Shown here in pieces: positions 35,878 through 47,101 of a DNA stretch of 64,000 nt (the first letter of the stretch is position 1; each line of letters begins with the position of its first letter). The translations under genes and the position numbers were made by a program. The stretch comes from Rachycentron canadum (Eukaryota > Chordata > Actinopteri > Carangiformes > Rachycentridae), in NCBI GenBank assembly GCA_038496675.1, contig CM076660.1:1240180-1304179 (forward strand), given 5' to 3'. The notes under the pieces are model-generated. The model had not been told where the DNA came from. It did not search any database and worked only from the letters and a program-made list of their open reading frames with translations.

Positions 35878-36225
35878 AGACTGTATAAAAAGATGAATGT
35901 GGACTGAATATAAAGTGAAGCCAAAGCTGAAAAGACCTAAACCTTTATTCTATCTAATGACCATCAGGGGTCAACACCACTGGTTGTGATGGTGATGTTC
36001 CAATGGAGATGCCTTTGATACTTTCACTGTATTAATATAGAACCTGGACCTGCTTTATAATCAAAGACCACATGGAGGTCTACCTTTAGACCGTATGGAC
36101 CTTTAACATCTACCTTTAGACCGTATGGACCTTTAGACTGTATGGACCTTTAACATCTACCTTTAGACCGTATGGACCTTTAACATCTACCTTTAGACTG
36201 TATGGACCTTTAACACCTACCTTTG
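35878..36225. repeat. Family C 5' part (plus) joined to family B (minus)
   Basis: At 35878-35985 the plus strand carries the left part of family C ('tataaagtgaagccaaagct', 'taatgaccatcaggggtc'). From about 36011 it switches to reverse-oriented family B ('tgctttataatcaaagacca'). The junction suggests one element inserted into the other. Confidence 0.8.
36083..36222 (-). repeat. 30-bp minisatellite inside a family B MITE (second locus)
   Basis: Four to five units of the same 30-bp period as at 23911-24077, in the opposite orientation ('accgtatggacctttaacat' then 'ctacctttag'). One unit is shortened to about 20 bp. Confidence 0.92.
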
Positions 36226-39084
36226 AACTTTTTTCATTCTTTCTGCTTCTGTTGGGGACCTTGGCACATCTGGAAACAACTGTTTGTAAGAGACCTTGCA
36301 ACCACCTTCTTACTTGTTCACTACTCTCCATGATATATATAAACAGTCAGGCTGAAGTCTGCTTGTCTCTCATCCAGTGTTATTCCCTCGACACACCTGT
36401 TTCTGTTTCAGTTAATGATCTAGTTCAATCTACATTATGTTATTCATTACCACCTGTTTAGTATAGTTAGTTTATTCACCCACTGTGAAATACGCCTACC
36501 TTTTCTTTGTAAATTGGTCTGTTACACTGTTACTTTGTCAAACAGCATAAGAATATCTCACTGCAACATTTACACAGTTTAAAAAAAGGATGATTTAAAA
36601 TGATAGTAAAGTAAAGGACCAAAATCTCTAGATTTTCAGATATTTGCTGGTTTAGAGGCAGATCAGAACAGAGAGTAGTGTACTTCATCTGACATGAAGT
36701 TGTAGAACCAACTTCACCTTTTTTATTAGTCCACTTTCATTCAGCAGTGACAGACTATGTATATTTTTTGAGATGGAAACAGGGTGCACCGGTGTCACTG
36801 AGATAAATGCCGGTGTATTAATCACACTTGGTAAATAAAGGGGTTTTCTGACCCATATTTTGAAGTGCAGCAGCAGATCTGCCTTTTGTCCCACTTTGCC
36901 GCTCCTCATTAACACTGAGGCCACAGACGCCTCAGACATGGCGCTTGCGTTTTCGTGTGCTGCAGCCGCTTACTGGCCCATTACAGATGAGACAAGTGCA
37001 GTTAATACTATCTCAGCTACACACCTGCAATGTTTTGTGGCTGTATCCTGCAGGTTTTGACACTATTACAGTGACAAAATAAAAAAAAAACATCAAAACC
37101 TGCCTCCAAACCACCTCCGAGGTACTTCCTGCTACAATAGGTGTCCCTGTGGAGGAACCTTAACATTAACCATTGCAACTAAATGCCAAATCTTAACCTT
37201 TATCCTAACTTAAGGGTGGGTGATGGTGGTCAAAAGATCAAAGGTCACAATCTTTTTGGGTAGAATCGCATCCATGATCTGTATCTGAAAGCCCAACTCA
37301 CAAATCTCTGCGTCCTCTTTCTCTTTCTGATTTTATTCTGAAAGTCCTGACCAGAAGTTGTATCGTTTTGCCACTTTAACACTTCTTTCGCTGCTAGTCT
37401 TTGCCCCCAACCCTGTCTTCTGTTACAAATGCTGTCACAACTGCTAACTAGCTAGCATCCTGTGACTCCACCATCTTGAAGCGCAGCGGGCCGAACAGGT
37501 ACGTGTGGCGCTAGCTTCACAGTTGACCACGGGCAGGTTAGCAGCAAATTGCACTTATAAAATCAAATATCTAAATATGCCTTGTAACCGGAATCACTGT
37601 TGCATTGGTTTTGTTTTTGAAAGATAAATCGATGTTGATTTCACTAAGTTGTTTCAACATGATGTAAGTTTTTGTGGAGTCAAAGGGACTAAGATGCTAA
37701 TGGAATAATAGTAATGATCATGATAATAATCTAAGGTAAGAAAAAGCAGTCTCTACTCGAGGGGACCTCAGTTTGGGTCCCCACTGTGACAGGAGACCCT
37801 CATGGGTCAAGTTTAAGTTTCCACAGGGATATAAAAACAAGCCCGCACACACACACACACACACATCGGGTGAAAGCAACACCAGCCACGCTGCCGTAGC
37901 TGGTAATGGGAAAACAACTTATTTGACTGGGTAATTCAGCCGTACAGACGTGGCACCAGGCCTGGGGGCAAGACTGGAGGGTATGATGAATACTTAAACA
38001 GCTGAGTAACTTTGGCCTCTTTCTCTTTCTTTCCTCATCTGGTACAAATGGAGAAAAAGTTGTTTTTTAATTCTCTCCTCTGTTTGGTAAGTGGCTTTAA
38101 CACGCTTGTCAACAGCATTGTTGAGCACATGATGAGGATAATTGGCGAAGCCTGCGCTCGTCAGCCCCGTGTGACACATCTGTGACAGACAAATTTATAG
38201 TGGGGAGAGAAAAGTCACATCTGCCACTGTATGTGCTATTAAATACATGTTTTATGACATATTAACACTAAAATGGAGCATTAAAACGGTTTTATTGCAC
38301 ACGGGTCAGGTCTGACTGTACTTGGGCCCCATTTGGATCAGGGCTCTCTTTGTTTTGCAGGATGTATTTAATGCAGATCAGGTTTGGGTAAGTTTTGTGA
38401 AACCATGGGGACCTCGACAAAGCAAACAGACAATAAAAGTTGGATACAAGTCCATAAACACCTACTGATGTAATTTTATTCTTCATCTTTGTTTTTTGTT
38501 TTTAAAGTTATATTTATGCGGTAAAACATTTGAGAGTTACGTCTTTATTCCAAACTCTGAATAAGGTTGGGTTGTTAGCGTCTCACACTGTTGTACAAGC
38601 TGCAAACACAAAGCAAACCATTTATTTGAATTGCTTTTGTTGCACTTAATTTCCTTAAACACTGTATTTAAAAGACAAACAATCAAAGAGTTAATGAAAC
38701 ACAGTTATAAAAAGGCAGTTTAGGAGAAAAACAAGTCTGTAAGACCCATAAAACAACCAAATCAACACAGAATCTCTTAATTTTAGGTGGAGCCACATCT
38801 TTCTTTCTGCTCTGGATGAGTTAAAGTGGAAAAATTATGATGTGCGATTTGAGACTGAACTTTTTCAATGCGCTCATGTCTGCCCATCCTTTCCACTGAC
38901 TCCAACCTGCCGATCTGAGCTGGTGCTGGATTTGGTTCAACTCGTGAACCTCGTGGGAACAGGTTTGTCTTTCTATGGGGCTCGAGAGTCACCGTCGACC
39001 ACATTTATCTATTGATACAAGAGGGACAGCTTCCTTCAAGTGCGGATTTTTTCATGCAACTCCGAACTGATGCCGTTGTAGATT
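36226..39084. other. Intronic sequence, no gene seen
   Basis: A CA tract lies at 37845-37864. Nothing else was recognised. The 71-codon minus frame that extends over the B minisatellite (36116-36331) is a repeat artefact. Confidence 0.45.
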
Positions 39085-39480
39085 GAACCAACCACATAAC
39101 ATAAACCACAAACGGATGTAGACTCTGTAAAGTGAAGCCAATGCCGACGAGCTTTAAACCTGCAGTGTATTTAATGACCATCGGGGGGGCAAATTCACTG
39201 GTTGAAAAAAAGAAGTGAGATTGTATTGAAGTCTATGGGAAAATGTCCCTACTTGTCCCTTGATTTATTAGCTCAGTAAACGTCTTCCTAATGAGTTTAT
39301 GGTCTCAGTCAAGGACAGAGTACAGAGCAGGTCAGATCCACCCCTCACTCCTCCTCAGCTCCACCTTCTCCTCCAGACATCTTCTGGTTTGAACAAAAAC
39401 AAGATGGCCAACAGCCAAATTACAAACTGGAGGCTTCCACGCAGCAGCTCACAAACCAGTGGGTGACGTCATGGTGGGTT
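39085..39480 (+). repeat. Family C copy fused to module H
   Basis: The C part runs to about 39315 ('tattgaagtctatgggaaaa', 'ttcctaatgagtttatggtc'). Module H follows ('gatggccaacagccaaatta', 'cagctcacaaaccagtgg') and ends in a perfect cAMP-response-element palindrome TGACGTCA at 39464-39471. The same C plus H order occurs at 56036-56275, with TGACATCA at the corresponding place. Confidence 0.8.
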
Positions 39481-40579
39481 GACACTTGGACCCAACAAGT
39501 GAGTTGGTCGATGAAAGGAGACCCATGTCCACAACTTGCTAAATTTCCCTTGTTCGGAGGGTATCGGGGGTTTAATCCCGTAGACAGGTCTTGTAAATCA
39601 CACCTTACTGAAGCAACATTAGTCTCTGTTCATTTTTGTCCTCTGACATGTTCCATTCAAGCCTCTCAGCACTGATTCTCATCACAGATCTACCTTTTTA
39701 GTGCTAAGCCTGAGAACCCTGAGGCGGTACTTCACAAGTATAATTAACTTAATCTTTAATGTCACCAGAGCTAACAGGCTCTCTGTTAGCATGACTTTAT
39801 TATCTACTAAAGGGTCTAATCATAGACTGGATTTAAAGCATATAGAATCAGAGAGGACGGCGTCACAGCAAAGAAGAACAAAATACACCTGGAGACATCA
39901 CTTTCAGCCAGAGAGACGCAAGCGTCGGCGGAGGAAGAGGAGAGTTGGAGAGAGGCGGGAGTGACAGTGCCGAAGTCAAAGTCTGGATCGGCACCCCGCG
40001 GTGATTAAGATGCGTTGGACTTCAGCCAGGCGGAGCGCAAAACCCTCCAGAGCTTACTCAGACAGACGGAGGATGGAGAAAGATGAAGAGAGTTTAGGCA
40101 GGAGGAGGGTGGGGGAGGTGTTCGGGAGCCAGTTGAGGAATGAGGGGAAGAATTTAGACAGAGGAGCAGTAATTCAGGAGGTAAAGATGGGGAAGCGCTT
40201 CCTCTCTGCAGGCTCCGGGAATTGAGTTTCCCCGCTTTCGCTGCCCTTGAACGTGTTTGCTCATATTTTTTAAAAATAACACAAGGCCCTCAAATCACGC
40301 AGTTTCTGTCTGGATACATCCAGGTATCTAACCAGCGTTGCGACGTGGAGCGTGGATTGGTGTTTAGGGGCCCAAAGTGAGTCGAGCAAACATTCCCCAC
40401 ACCATCACACTAAGCAACCCCGAGAGGCATGTTGGCTCCGTGGATTTGTGGTATGTGGAGAAAATTCGGATCGTACCATCTGCTGCCTACAGCAGAAAGA
40501 AAAGACCGATTCCCTTTTTCAGTCACACACATCGAATACACTTCCAGTTTGTTTGTCCACCATGGTTGTCAGTCTGACA

Positions 40580-40750
40580 GAATGAAAGTGGGAAGTAAAG
40601 CCAAGGCTGAAGAGCCTTTCAACCTGGTTGTAAAATGAGTCAGATTGCATTAAAGTCTGGGGGAAAATGGCCCTACTTCTCATTTGATTTCCTAGCTCAG
40701 TGAATATTTTACTGATGAGTTTCAAGTTTCCTTCAATACAACATGATGTT
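40580..40750 (+). repeat. Dispersed repeat family C, diverged copy
   Basis: Recognisable through 'gtaaagccaaggctgaagag', 'aagtctgggggaaaatggcc' and 'caatacaacatgatgttcat', with many more substitutions than the copies at 22000 and 56036. Confidence 0.75.
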
Positions 40751-40783
40751 CATGTGGCTCCTGTGTGAGTGACAGACTGGACC

Positions 40784-40827
40784 AGAAGCAGTGACCTGTC
40801 TGAGAAAGCAGACTGGTCACTGCTTCT
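40784..40827. repeat. 18-bp inverted repeat with 8-nt loop
   Basis: Arms AGAAGCAGTGACCTGTCT (40784-40801) and AGACTGGTCACTGCTTCT (40810-40827) pair at 17 of 18 positions around the loop GAGAAAGC. It lies immediately 3' of a family C remnant. Confidence 0.93.
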
Positions 40828-41616
40828 AAAGCTGATGTCAAGTAAAGTGGTTTCTAATAAGACTTATGACAAGAACCCTGGATCTTTCTGTTATCTAAGT
40901 CGGATCCTCTGAAACGTGCTTGGCTGTTGGTGTCTTGTTAGCATCGTGAGAGACACTTAAATCAATCAGCCAACCCATCAATCTCTGCTGCTTTGAGTCA
41001 TTAAATTATACAACAGATGACTAGAGAAATTATGAAAATGATCTTTAAGACATAAAATATTTTTAACCTGCCGGAGGCTACTTTAATGGAAATGCCGCTG
41101 ATAAGACAGAGATGGAGAGTCTAAATGGGAAGGATGAAGAAACAGAACAGGACCTAATGTTTGTGTGAGAGCGAGATGTAGAGAGTCCTCTTAGATCAGA
41201 CCCAACACCGTGACAGGTCAGCGTAGCCTTTATCCCAGGAGAGAGACGGTGATGCTAAATTGCCTGTCTCTTTTCCTTGCTCTCTCTCTTTTTCTCCCTC
41301 ACTCAGCCACCCCCCTTTCTCTCCCTCTCTCTCTTTATCTCCCTCCCTCCCCACCCTCCCTCTGAGAGGCTAACATCTTAATCATAATTGTGTCGTGAAC
41401 CATAAACACTCATGCGGTTGGCTGTGGAAGCAGCCGCGGGGAAAGTAATGGCGCTGAATAATAACAACAATAACATTATTTTCCGTATAAGCTTTTTACA
41501 GCCTTATTTGTGTTTACATACAATAAAGAATGACAGGTCAAAAAAGTGACATTACACCGATTGTGTACCTTTTTCCCACTGTTTTATTGGAGCAAGTTTT
41601 TTAAAAAAAAAATTAC

Positions 41617-42138
41617 TTAAAGGTCCCATATTTTACACTTTTCCTGTGTTTTATTTTGAAGTTTTGATATCCATAAGTGTGGTTTTAAGAGCCAAAAACC
41701 ATCTCAACGTAGTTTTATATCAGAGCCCCTCATCTGATTGGCTGACTGTTTTCTGAGTGATCATATAAAGATTTCAGGCAAAACACTGGCTGCTCCTATT
41801 TCCGTGAGCGGGAAAAAGTCCAGCGATCTGAACCAGACCCAAATCGACGGACTGCTATGATTTTCTGGTAATGTCTTTTATTTGTGTCTAAAAACAAAAC
41901 TACAACATCATTTAGATGTGGGCTGGGTTTTCGGGCGTGGCTGAGGGTGGTGACTGTCTTGTTGTGACATCACAAAGGTCCAGACGTCCTGACGGCTGGT
42001 TTTAAGGCCCAGTTTCTGAACACAGGCTGTGAGCATTTCTCTGTGTGACTGAGACCTTTGATACTTCCACTGTATTAATATAGAACCTGGACCTGCTTTA
42101 TAATCAAAGACCACAATCAGACTATATGGGGCCTTTAA
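41617..42138 (-). mobile_element. Family B MITE, near full length
   Basis: Bounded by TTAAAGGTCCCATAT on the left and ATATGGGGCCTTTAA on the right, imperfect inverted repeats of about 15 bp. It contains the CCAAT segment ('ctgattggctgactgttttc'), the palindromic 'cttgttgtgacatcacaaag', 'aacacaggctgtgagcattt' and 'tgctttataatcaaagacca'. It has no coding potential, so it must have moved by an enzyme supplied elsewhere. TTAA at both ends could be a target duplication or part of the terminal repeat. Confidence 0.85.
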
Positions 42139-44939
42139 GATTTATAACAGAACACCACTCATTAAATGTGCCATGATCTAAATGCAAGAGAAAAATTCAT
42201 GGCCCCTGAAAACTAGAGTCTAAATGAGACTGGAGCTGGTGTCAGAGATCTTCGGAGTGAGTGACTCAGACGGAGACATTGGACAGGCGAAGGCCAAGAC
42301 GTGTCTGCTGAACTAATGCTGCACTTTTAATCCGCCCCCATGAGAAACTGTTGAGTAACAGAAAGCCACGAATTATAATAGATGCAGCAGTACAAACATA
42401 CAGGACCGACTCTGCTGACTCTACTGGCGTCTGTTGCTTGCTGTGTGAGCTCCTGCCCCGGCCCAGTGAGTCTGACCCTGATCCGAGGCATCACTCTTAG
42501 TCTTAGGGGACAAACATTTGCTTGTGAGCTGCATTTCTATGTTAGAGGTGAAAAAAAAAAAAAATCAATAAATATGATCAGAAAGAAAACAAAAACCGCT
42601 GCCGTTCAGCAGCTGCTTCTTAAATCTCTTCACTACAACGATGATCATGTTAAATCACATCATTTTTATTGATATAAATCTGTCAGAGGGAAGGCAAATA
42701 CAAGTCAATGTTTTATTCTTATCCCCATAATTCAAATAAAGTGAGCAACAAAGGCAGGAGCTGCCCTCAAGGACAGAGGAATGTTATTCAAACAGACAGA
42801 AAAGTAAAAGGACAAAATATTAGAAAATATAAATGTTAACGTGATGAGTTTCAGGTAGTGACAATAAGAAAAGTGGCAAAAACTGCTCTTTGGGAAAGAA
42901 GCTGTTGTTTCAGGGGTCGGCCATTTTTTTCCCTCATCCATCAGATGGTGGCCAGAGTTTAATCGAGGGCTAATCCAAACTGGAACTGACTTTGTCCCTG
43001 TTCACGTGTGTAATGTGTCTCTATGGCACAAATGGTGCCATAGAGACAAATTACTGAATGAAGCCAAGCTTCAGTCAGAACTTTTCAGAATAAAAGCTTT
43101 CAAAAGCTAGAACTAAAGAAGGTTCTATCAGTGAAGCACGAAACAGGAAGTGCTAAAACTGCCAGAGTAGCCCGCTGCCTGATCATTGAATTTTTGTGTC
43201 TGTCATTCACTGTAATAAGCGTTGTCAGTCCAATATATATCACCGCTGCCAGGCCAGTTTTGGTCCGTGTGCTGACAGTTACCGACCACCGTCAAAGTAT
43301 TTCATAGCTGTAAACCTCAGTCAGTGTCTTTTTCACGTCAGGCTGAAATTCAGCTGCAGGTCGGAAACGTCCACTCGCTTAATGTTGCTGATATTTACAG
43401 CATCAGGTCAATGTGGGACAAACAGGAAGTGATATTAACTGCTCTACTACTCTAAATATCTAGACCTGCGTCTGAGCATTTCATCATTAGAATTACATTT
43501 GTTTAATATCGGTTTTTAGTGCACTTCATTTGCATTTTTTCATATTAAGTCTTAAATACTCTCTTTATTTCTGTTGTTGTATTTAACGACTGTTTTGCCT
43601 CCTTTTAGTGGTACTTCAGGGGTTTTGCAAGTTTATTTTGAAACTTCTGTGTTCGATGTAGAGCAGAGGGAGGCCATATTTGCGTTTAAGTGTCATTGCA
43701 TAATTAATAAAGACCCATTTATTTCATACTGGATATATGGGCTGTTTTTAAAACCCCTCTACACCACCACATTTTGCATGTGTAAAATCAGTGCGGGCGG
43801 AGCCATGACTACATAACTACACTGTGATGTAGCTGCACAACGAGGGAAAGTTTGTCTTTTTTGTGTTTTTAGATAAAAGTTCTGCTGGCTCAAAGAAAAA
43901 AGAAGTGGTTGGTTCAGTGCCTCAGTCTCAGTCATTTCTCAGTGTTTCCCTGGTATAACACAGGGATTGACGGTGATCCAGAAAATATCAGACACCTTCC
44001 ACTGGCTTAGCCGCCCGTCCTTTAAGGGATCTCTCTGCCTATTGGACGAGTCTGTGGGGGATTTTTCAGAGGAAGCTTGTGGCTTTTCTGTGGCTCAACA
44101 AGATGGCACACGACTTCTCTTTCCAAAACCACAGTAAATAAATATTAATCTGACAGCCGGAGGCAGCTTCCTGGACACGGAGCCTTGGAAGCGCGGCTGT
44201 GGTGTTTGCTGTGGGCTCAGCAGGGGTCTCCACCAACAAAAACAATCTCTCTGGCTGTAAATGAGGGTTCTGTATACCCATAATCCCTCAGTGAAGAACA
44301 TGCGCAGGGGTCCAGAACATAACAGGGGTCCACTTCCCCTTTCAAATGAATGGGGAGGTGTTCTCAGACCTCTGGACGCTGGACGATCCTGCCATTATTG
44401 TAGGTATTGTAAATCTTGTTGTTGTTTTTATGCCCTTGGGATTATTATTATATTTTTACATGTGATGCAGATCATCAGGGACAAATTACAAACAACCAGA
44501 AGCCAGAACCTAAGCAGATCCACAGGAGGAAACAGCTCAAACCGACATCAGATCTGATCTGAGTCCAGTTTCAGGTGTTAACTTTATATCAACATGCCGT
44601 CAACGCGTGCAGCAACACTCCACGCTCAACGCTCACCTCATAACCTGAGCTGGCAGCTCACGACGTGAATGTTGTACAGCAAGGTCAGACGTTTGGACAG
44701 AAATCATACACATTGCCTGTGAACGTGAATTAGTTCACCTGGACATTGTGATTGTCACTAACCAATGAGCTGCTACTATCAGGTATTGTGCAAAAGATGA
44801 GAACTTCCTATATATTAACTATTGAGTTGTAAATAACTGAATGATTTCATATAGAGTCTGAATTGACTGACATTGAGGACAGGCCACAGAGCTCTCTTGG
44901 ACCATAGACAACCCTGAAGCAATGTGAAAGTGTCTGCTC
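42139..44939. other. Intronic sequence, no gene seen
   Basis: Nothing recognised apart from the inverted repeat at 43011-43053 and an A run at 42551-42564. Overlapping frames at 44066-44557 on both strands have no domain-like content. Confidence 0.45.
43011..43053. repeat. 19-bp inverted repeat with 5-nt loop
   Basis: Arms TAATGTGTCTCTATGGCAC (43011-43029) and GTGCCATAGAGACAAATTA (43035-43053) pair at 18 of 19 positions around AAATG. Confidence 0.95.
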
Positions 44940-45860
44940 CCATACATCTGAGATACGGTTTAAAATATGAAGAAAAACTACAAGATACTTAAAGACATAA
45001 AAATCTAAAATTTTAGAAAAATCTTCGCAATTTCAAACCAGATCAGAATGAGAAAAACTTTAATTATTGGAGGAGGTCAGCTGGAGAGTTTCCAAAATAA
45101 GAAAGGAAAATAAGAACTGGAGACAAGTGATTTTTTTACAGATACCTTCAGCTAAGAGACTATTACAGAAAAAAAAAAAAAAAAAAATTAAAAGAAATCC
45201 AGACAGATTCCTCCAAACAAGTGAACGATGTGATCCGAATCATTAACAAAGCTTCACCTCAAACCTCAATGATAATCACTCCACAAGTATAAAAAAAAAG
45301 AAATGGAAGTAGGGGCTGAATATGGAAATCGTAGAAGATAACTGGCAAAACATTTGAAAGACACATCATACATCCACCAGTTTTTGGACATGGAGGCAAA
45401 TTCGCCTGGAAAAACTGAATCACACCAAAAATGAAGAGGAAAGAATCGAATCAATGGCAGAAATGTTGGAGACGCTGAGGCTCTTTTAATGTAGCTCATT
45501 CGCATGTCTTTAGGAAATGCCAGAAAATAACTGGGATTATAAGAAGAAGATTTGCAACGTGCTTTACCTTTGTAATAAAAGTGAATGTAGCAGGAAATGA
45601 CAGATGTCTGGTCAAAAACTCTGTTGGTAGTGAGTAAAAAACGCTCTTGCGAGGAACTGGGGGAGGATTGAACCACCAACAAAGGACAAAAATATCACAA
45701 TGGAAAAAAACGGACACGTATGTAAAGACAACAAAAAGCACAACTGGGTGACTAAATAATAAAAGGAATGTATTTCCCAAGCACAGGTTGTCCCATGTTA
45801 TAAAAGTTATAGGTCTAAGATTTTTTTTCAAAAAAGTGTCTCCATCTTGCTCCAATCAGT
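44940..45860 (+). pseudogene. L1-type LINE ORF2 C-terminal remnant
   Basis: No continuous frame exists, but the plus strand translated piecewise gives blocks in the order of the C-terminal region of fish L1 ORF2. They are 'NWRQ' and 'FLQIPSAKRLL' (WR..FYRYLQLR-like), 'KKWK' then 'GLNMEIVEDNWQNI', 'KTHHTSTSFWTWR', 'QKCWRR' followed by 'NVAHSHVFRKC' (the cysteine/histidine CWRxCG...HxHxFWxCP block), and 'EPPTKDK'. Stops, frameshifts and an A run near 45171-45187 break it. The minus-strand frames of 119 and 138 codons over 45266-45855 are antisense shadows. No start, promoter or upstream reverse transcriptase core was seen, so the copy is 5'-truncated and inactive. Confidence 0.75.
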
Positions 45861-46454
45861 CCCTATGACAACAGAGTGATACCGACAGTCTTCAGTTCAT
45901 AAACTCATTCAGAAGTGTGTGAGGTGAACCGGTGTCAGCCTTCCCTGTGTCAGCGGCATGAAAACTCATTTCATTTATTTTTCAAGAGTGCTCTTTTTGA
46001 AGAGCACTTTTATCCAAAGTGCTTCAGAGTGACACGAGCCCTTTCGGCTTTTAGCACAAGTGGGCACAAATAAGGAACCCGCTGAACCTGCAGGGCTGCG
46101 CAGAAGCAAAAAAGAAGGACGTCAGCGCAAAATGCAGCAAACGAGACGAAGCGAAGAGGAAGAGGAAGTCCCTCAGGGTCTTAAAAGATGAAGGTGAGAT
46201 GCCGGGGTTGCTGTCGTTTGGAGATTTTTTTTTTTTTTTTTTTTTACCTCCCAGGGTGACTATCATCTCACCGGGTCGAAGGTTTTGACACTTGTGACAC
46301 TGGATTGCTAAGCAAGTACGGGGATTGGTCGACCTCCTCTGAAGATCTGGAGTTTGAAATGTGCTTTGGAAAAAAAAAAAAAAAAAATCCACCCTGGCAG
46401 AGAGAGGATTTTGTCGATCTCAATCCTCAGGCTGGAAATGTGTAACCGCAAAAG
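45861..46454. other. Intronic sequence, with T/A homopolymers and a hairpin
   Basis: Perfect 9-bp stem AGTGCTCTT/AAGAGCACT with loop TTTG at 45987-46008. It is followed by 'ttttatccaaagtgcttcag', which resembles a reversed LINE tail. Poly(T) lies at 46227-46246 and poly(A) at 46371-46387; the 113-codon minus frame between them is an artefact of these runs. Confidence 0.45.
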
Positions 46455-47101
46455 TTGTAATTTTTAAAAATGTCCCCAAGTCTCCTCATCTTCAGACTCA
46501 GCTCAACCTCAGCTCATTATATCTGTGACTCAGTAAAGACTCTGTTCACTGTAATAGGGGATAGTAGCTCAGAGAACAAGAGGAAACTAAAAACACAGTG
46601 AATTTCTCCTGATTTTCTAGATAAAAACACTGTAAACCAGAATAACCAAAGAAAACTTCAACACAGAAAGTTCCACACATGTGTTTGTGTTGTTCTAGAG
46701 CTGATTTGAAGTTTCTCTCTTTATCTGATCTGAGTTCTGCTCATTCTTTGGAGCAGTAATGATGAAAAATCAGCTCCAAAGCCTCTAATGCTCTAAATAT
46801 CTTATTGTCCATGTCTCTCTGTCTTTATTCTGTCACTACAATAAACTCAGAGCAACTTCTCCTCACTCTGAGATCAGAAAAATACAGGATTGATCCCATT
46901 GACTTTGGCTACAAGCAGCTGACAGCTAGGCCTCTGAAGGAGACACTCTGATTGGCTGTGACATCACCCACTGGAGCCAATAGGAGTGTCCCATGTAGAG
47001 ACGTGACTCTAGACGTCACTATCAAAGATGGAGGATGAGAATGGATGGATAAACACACAGAAGTAAAGCAGCGATGCTCCAGTCAAAGGCTCAGACTGAT
47101 C
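46455..47101 (+). repeat. Dispersed repeat family A, copy 3 (longest)
   Basis: About 647 bp from 'ttgtaatttttaaaaatgtc' to 'ggctcagactgatc'. It is almost identical to copy 2 (18436-19050), apart from the 29-bp segment missing there, and to copy 1 at the window start. High identity of copies nearly 28 kb apart implies recent spread or gene conversion. Confidence 0.93.

Larger units (their letters stand above)
39481..41616. other. Intronic sequence, no gene seen
   Basis: It includes a purine-rich stretch at about 39890-40160, whose plus frames read as arginine/glutamate-rich peptides without any domain. It also holds a family C remnant at 40580-40750, the inverted repeat at 40784-40827 and a C/T-rich tract at about 41270-41370. 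The segment about 41380-41530 is AT-rich and repeat-free. Confidence 0.45.

Noticed and set aside
39840..40225. Basic, arginine/glutamate-rich frames that look like a nuclear protein
   Set aside because: They come from purine-rich low-complexity DNA; no domain, and two different frames give similar composition.
41617..42138. piggyBac-type MITE based on TTAA at both ends
   Set aside because: The terminal bases after TTAA (AGGTCC) do not match the usual piggyBac CCC start, and TTAA may belong to the inverted repeat. Superfamily left open.
45266..45855. Two minus-strand open frames of 138 and 119 codons with hydrophobic stretches
   Set aside because: They are the antisense of a degenerate L1-type ORF2 whose conserved blocks read on the plus strand.
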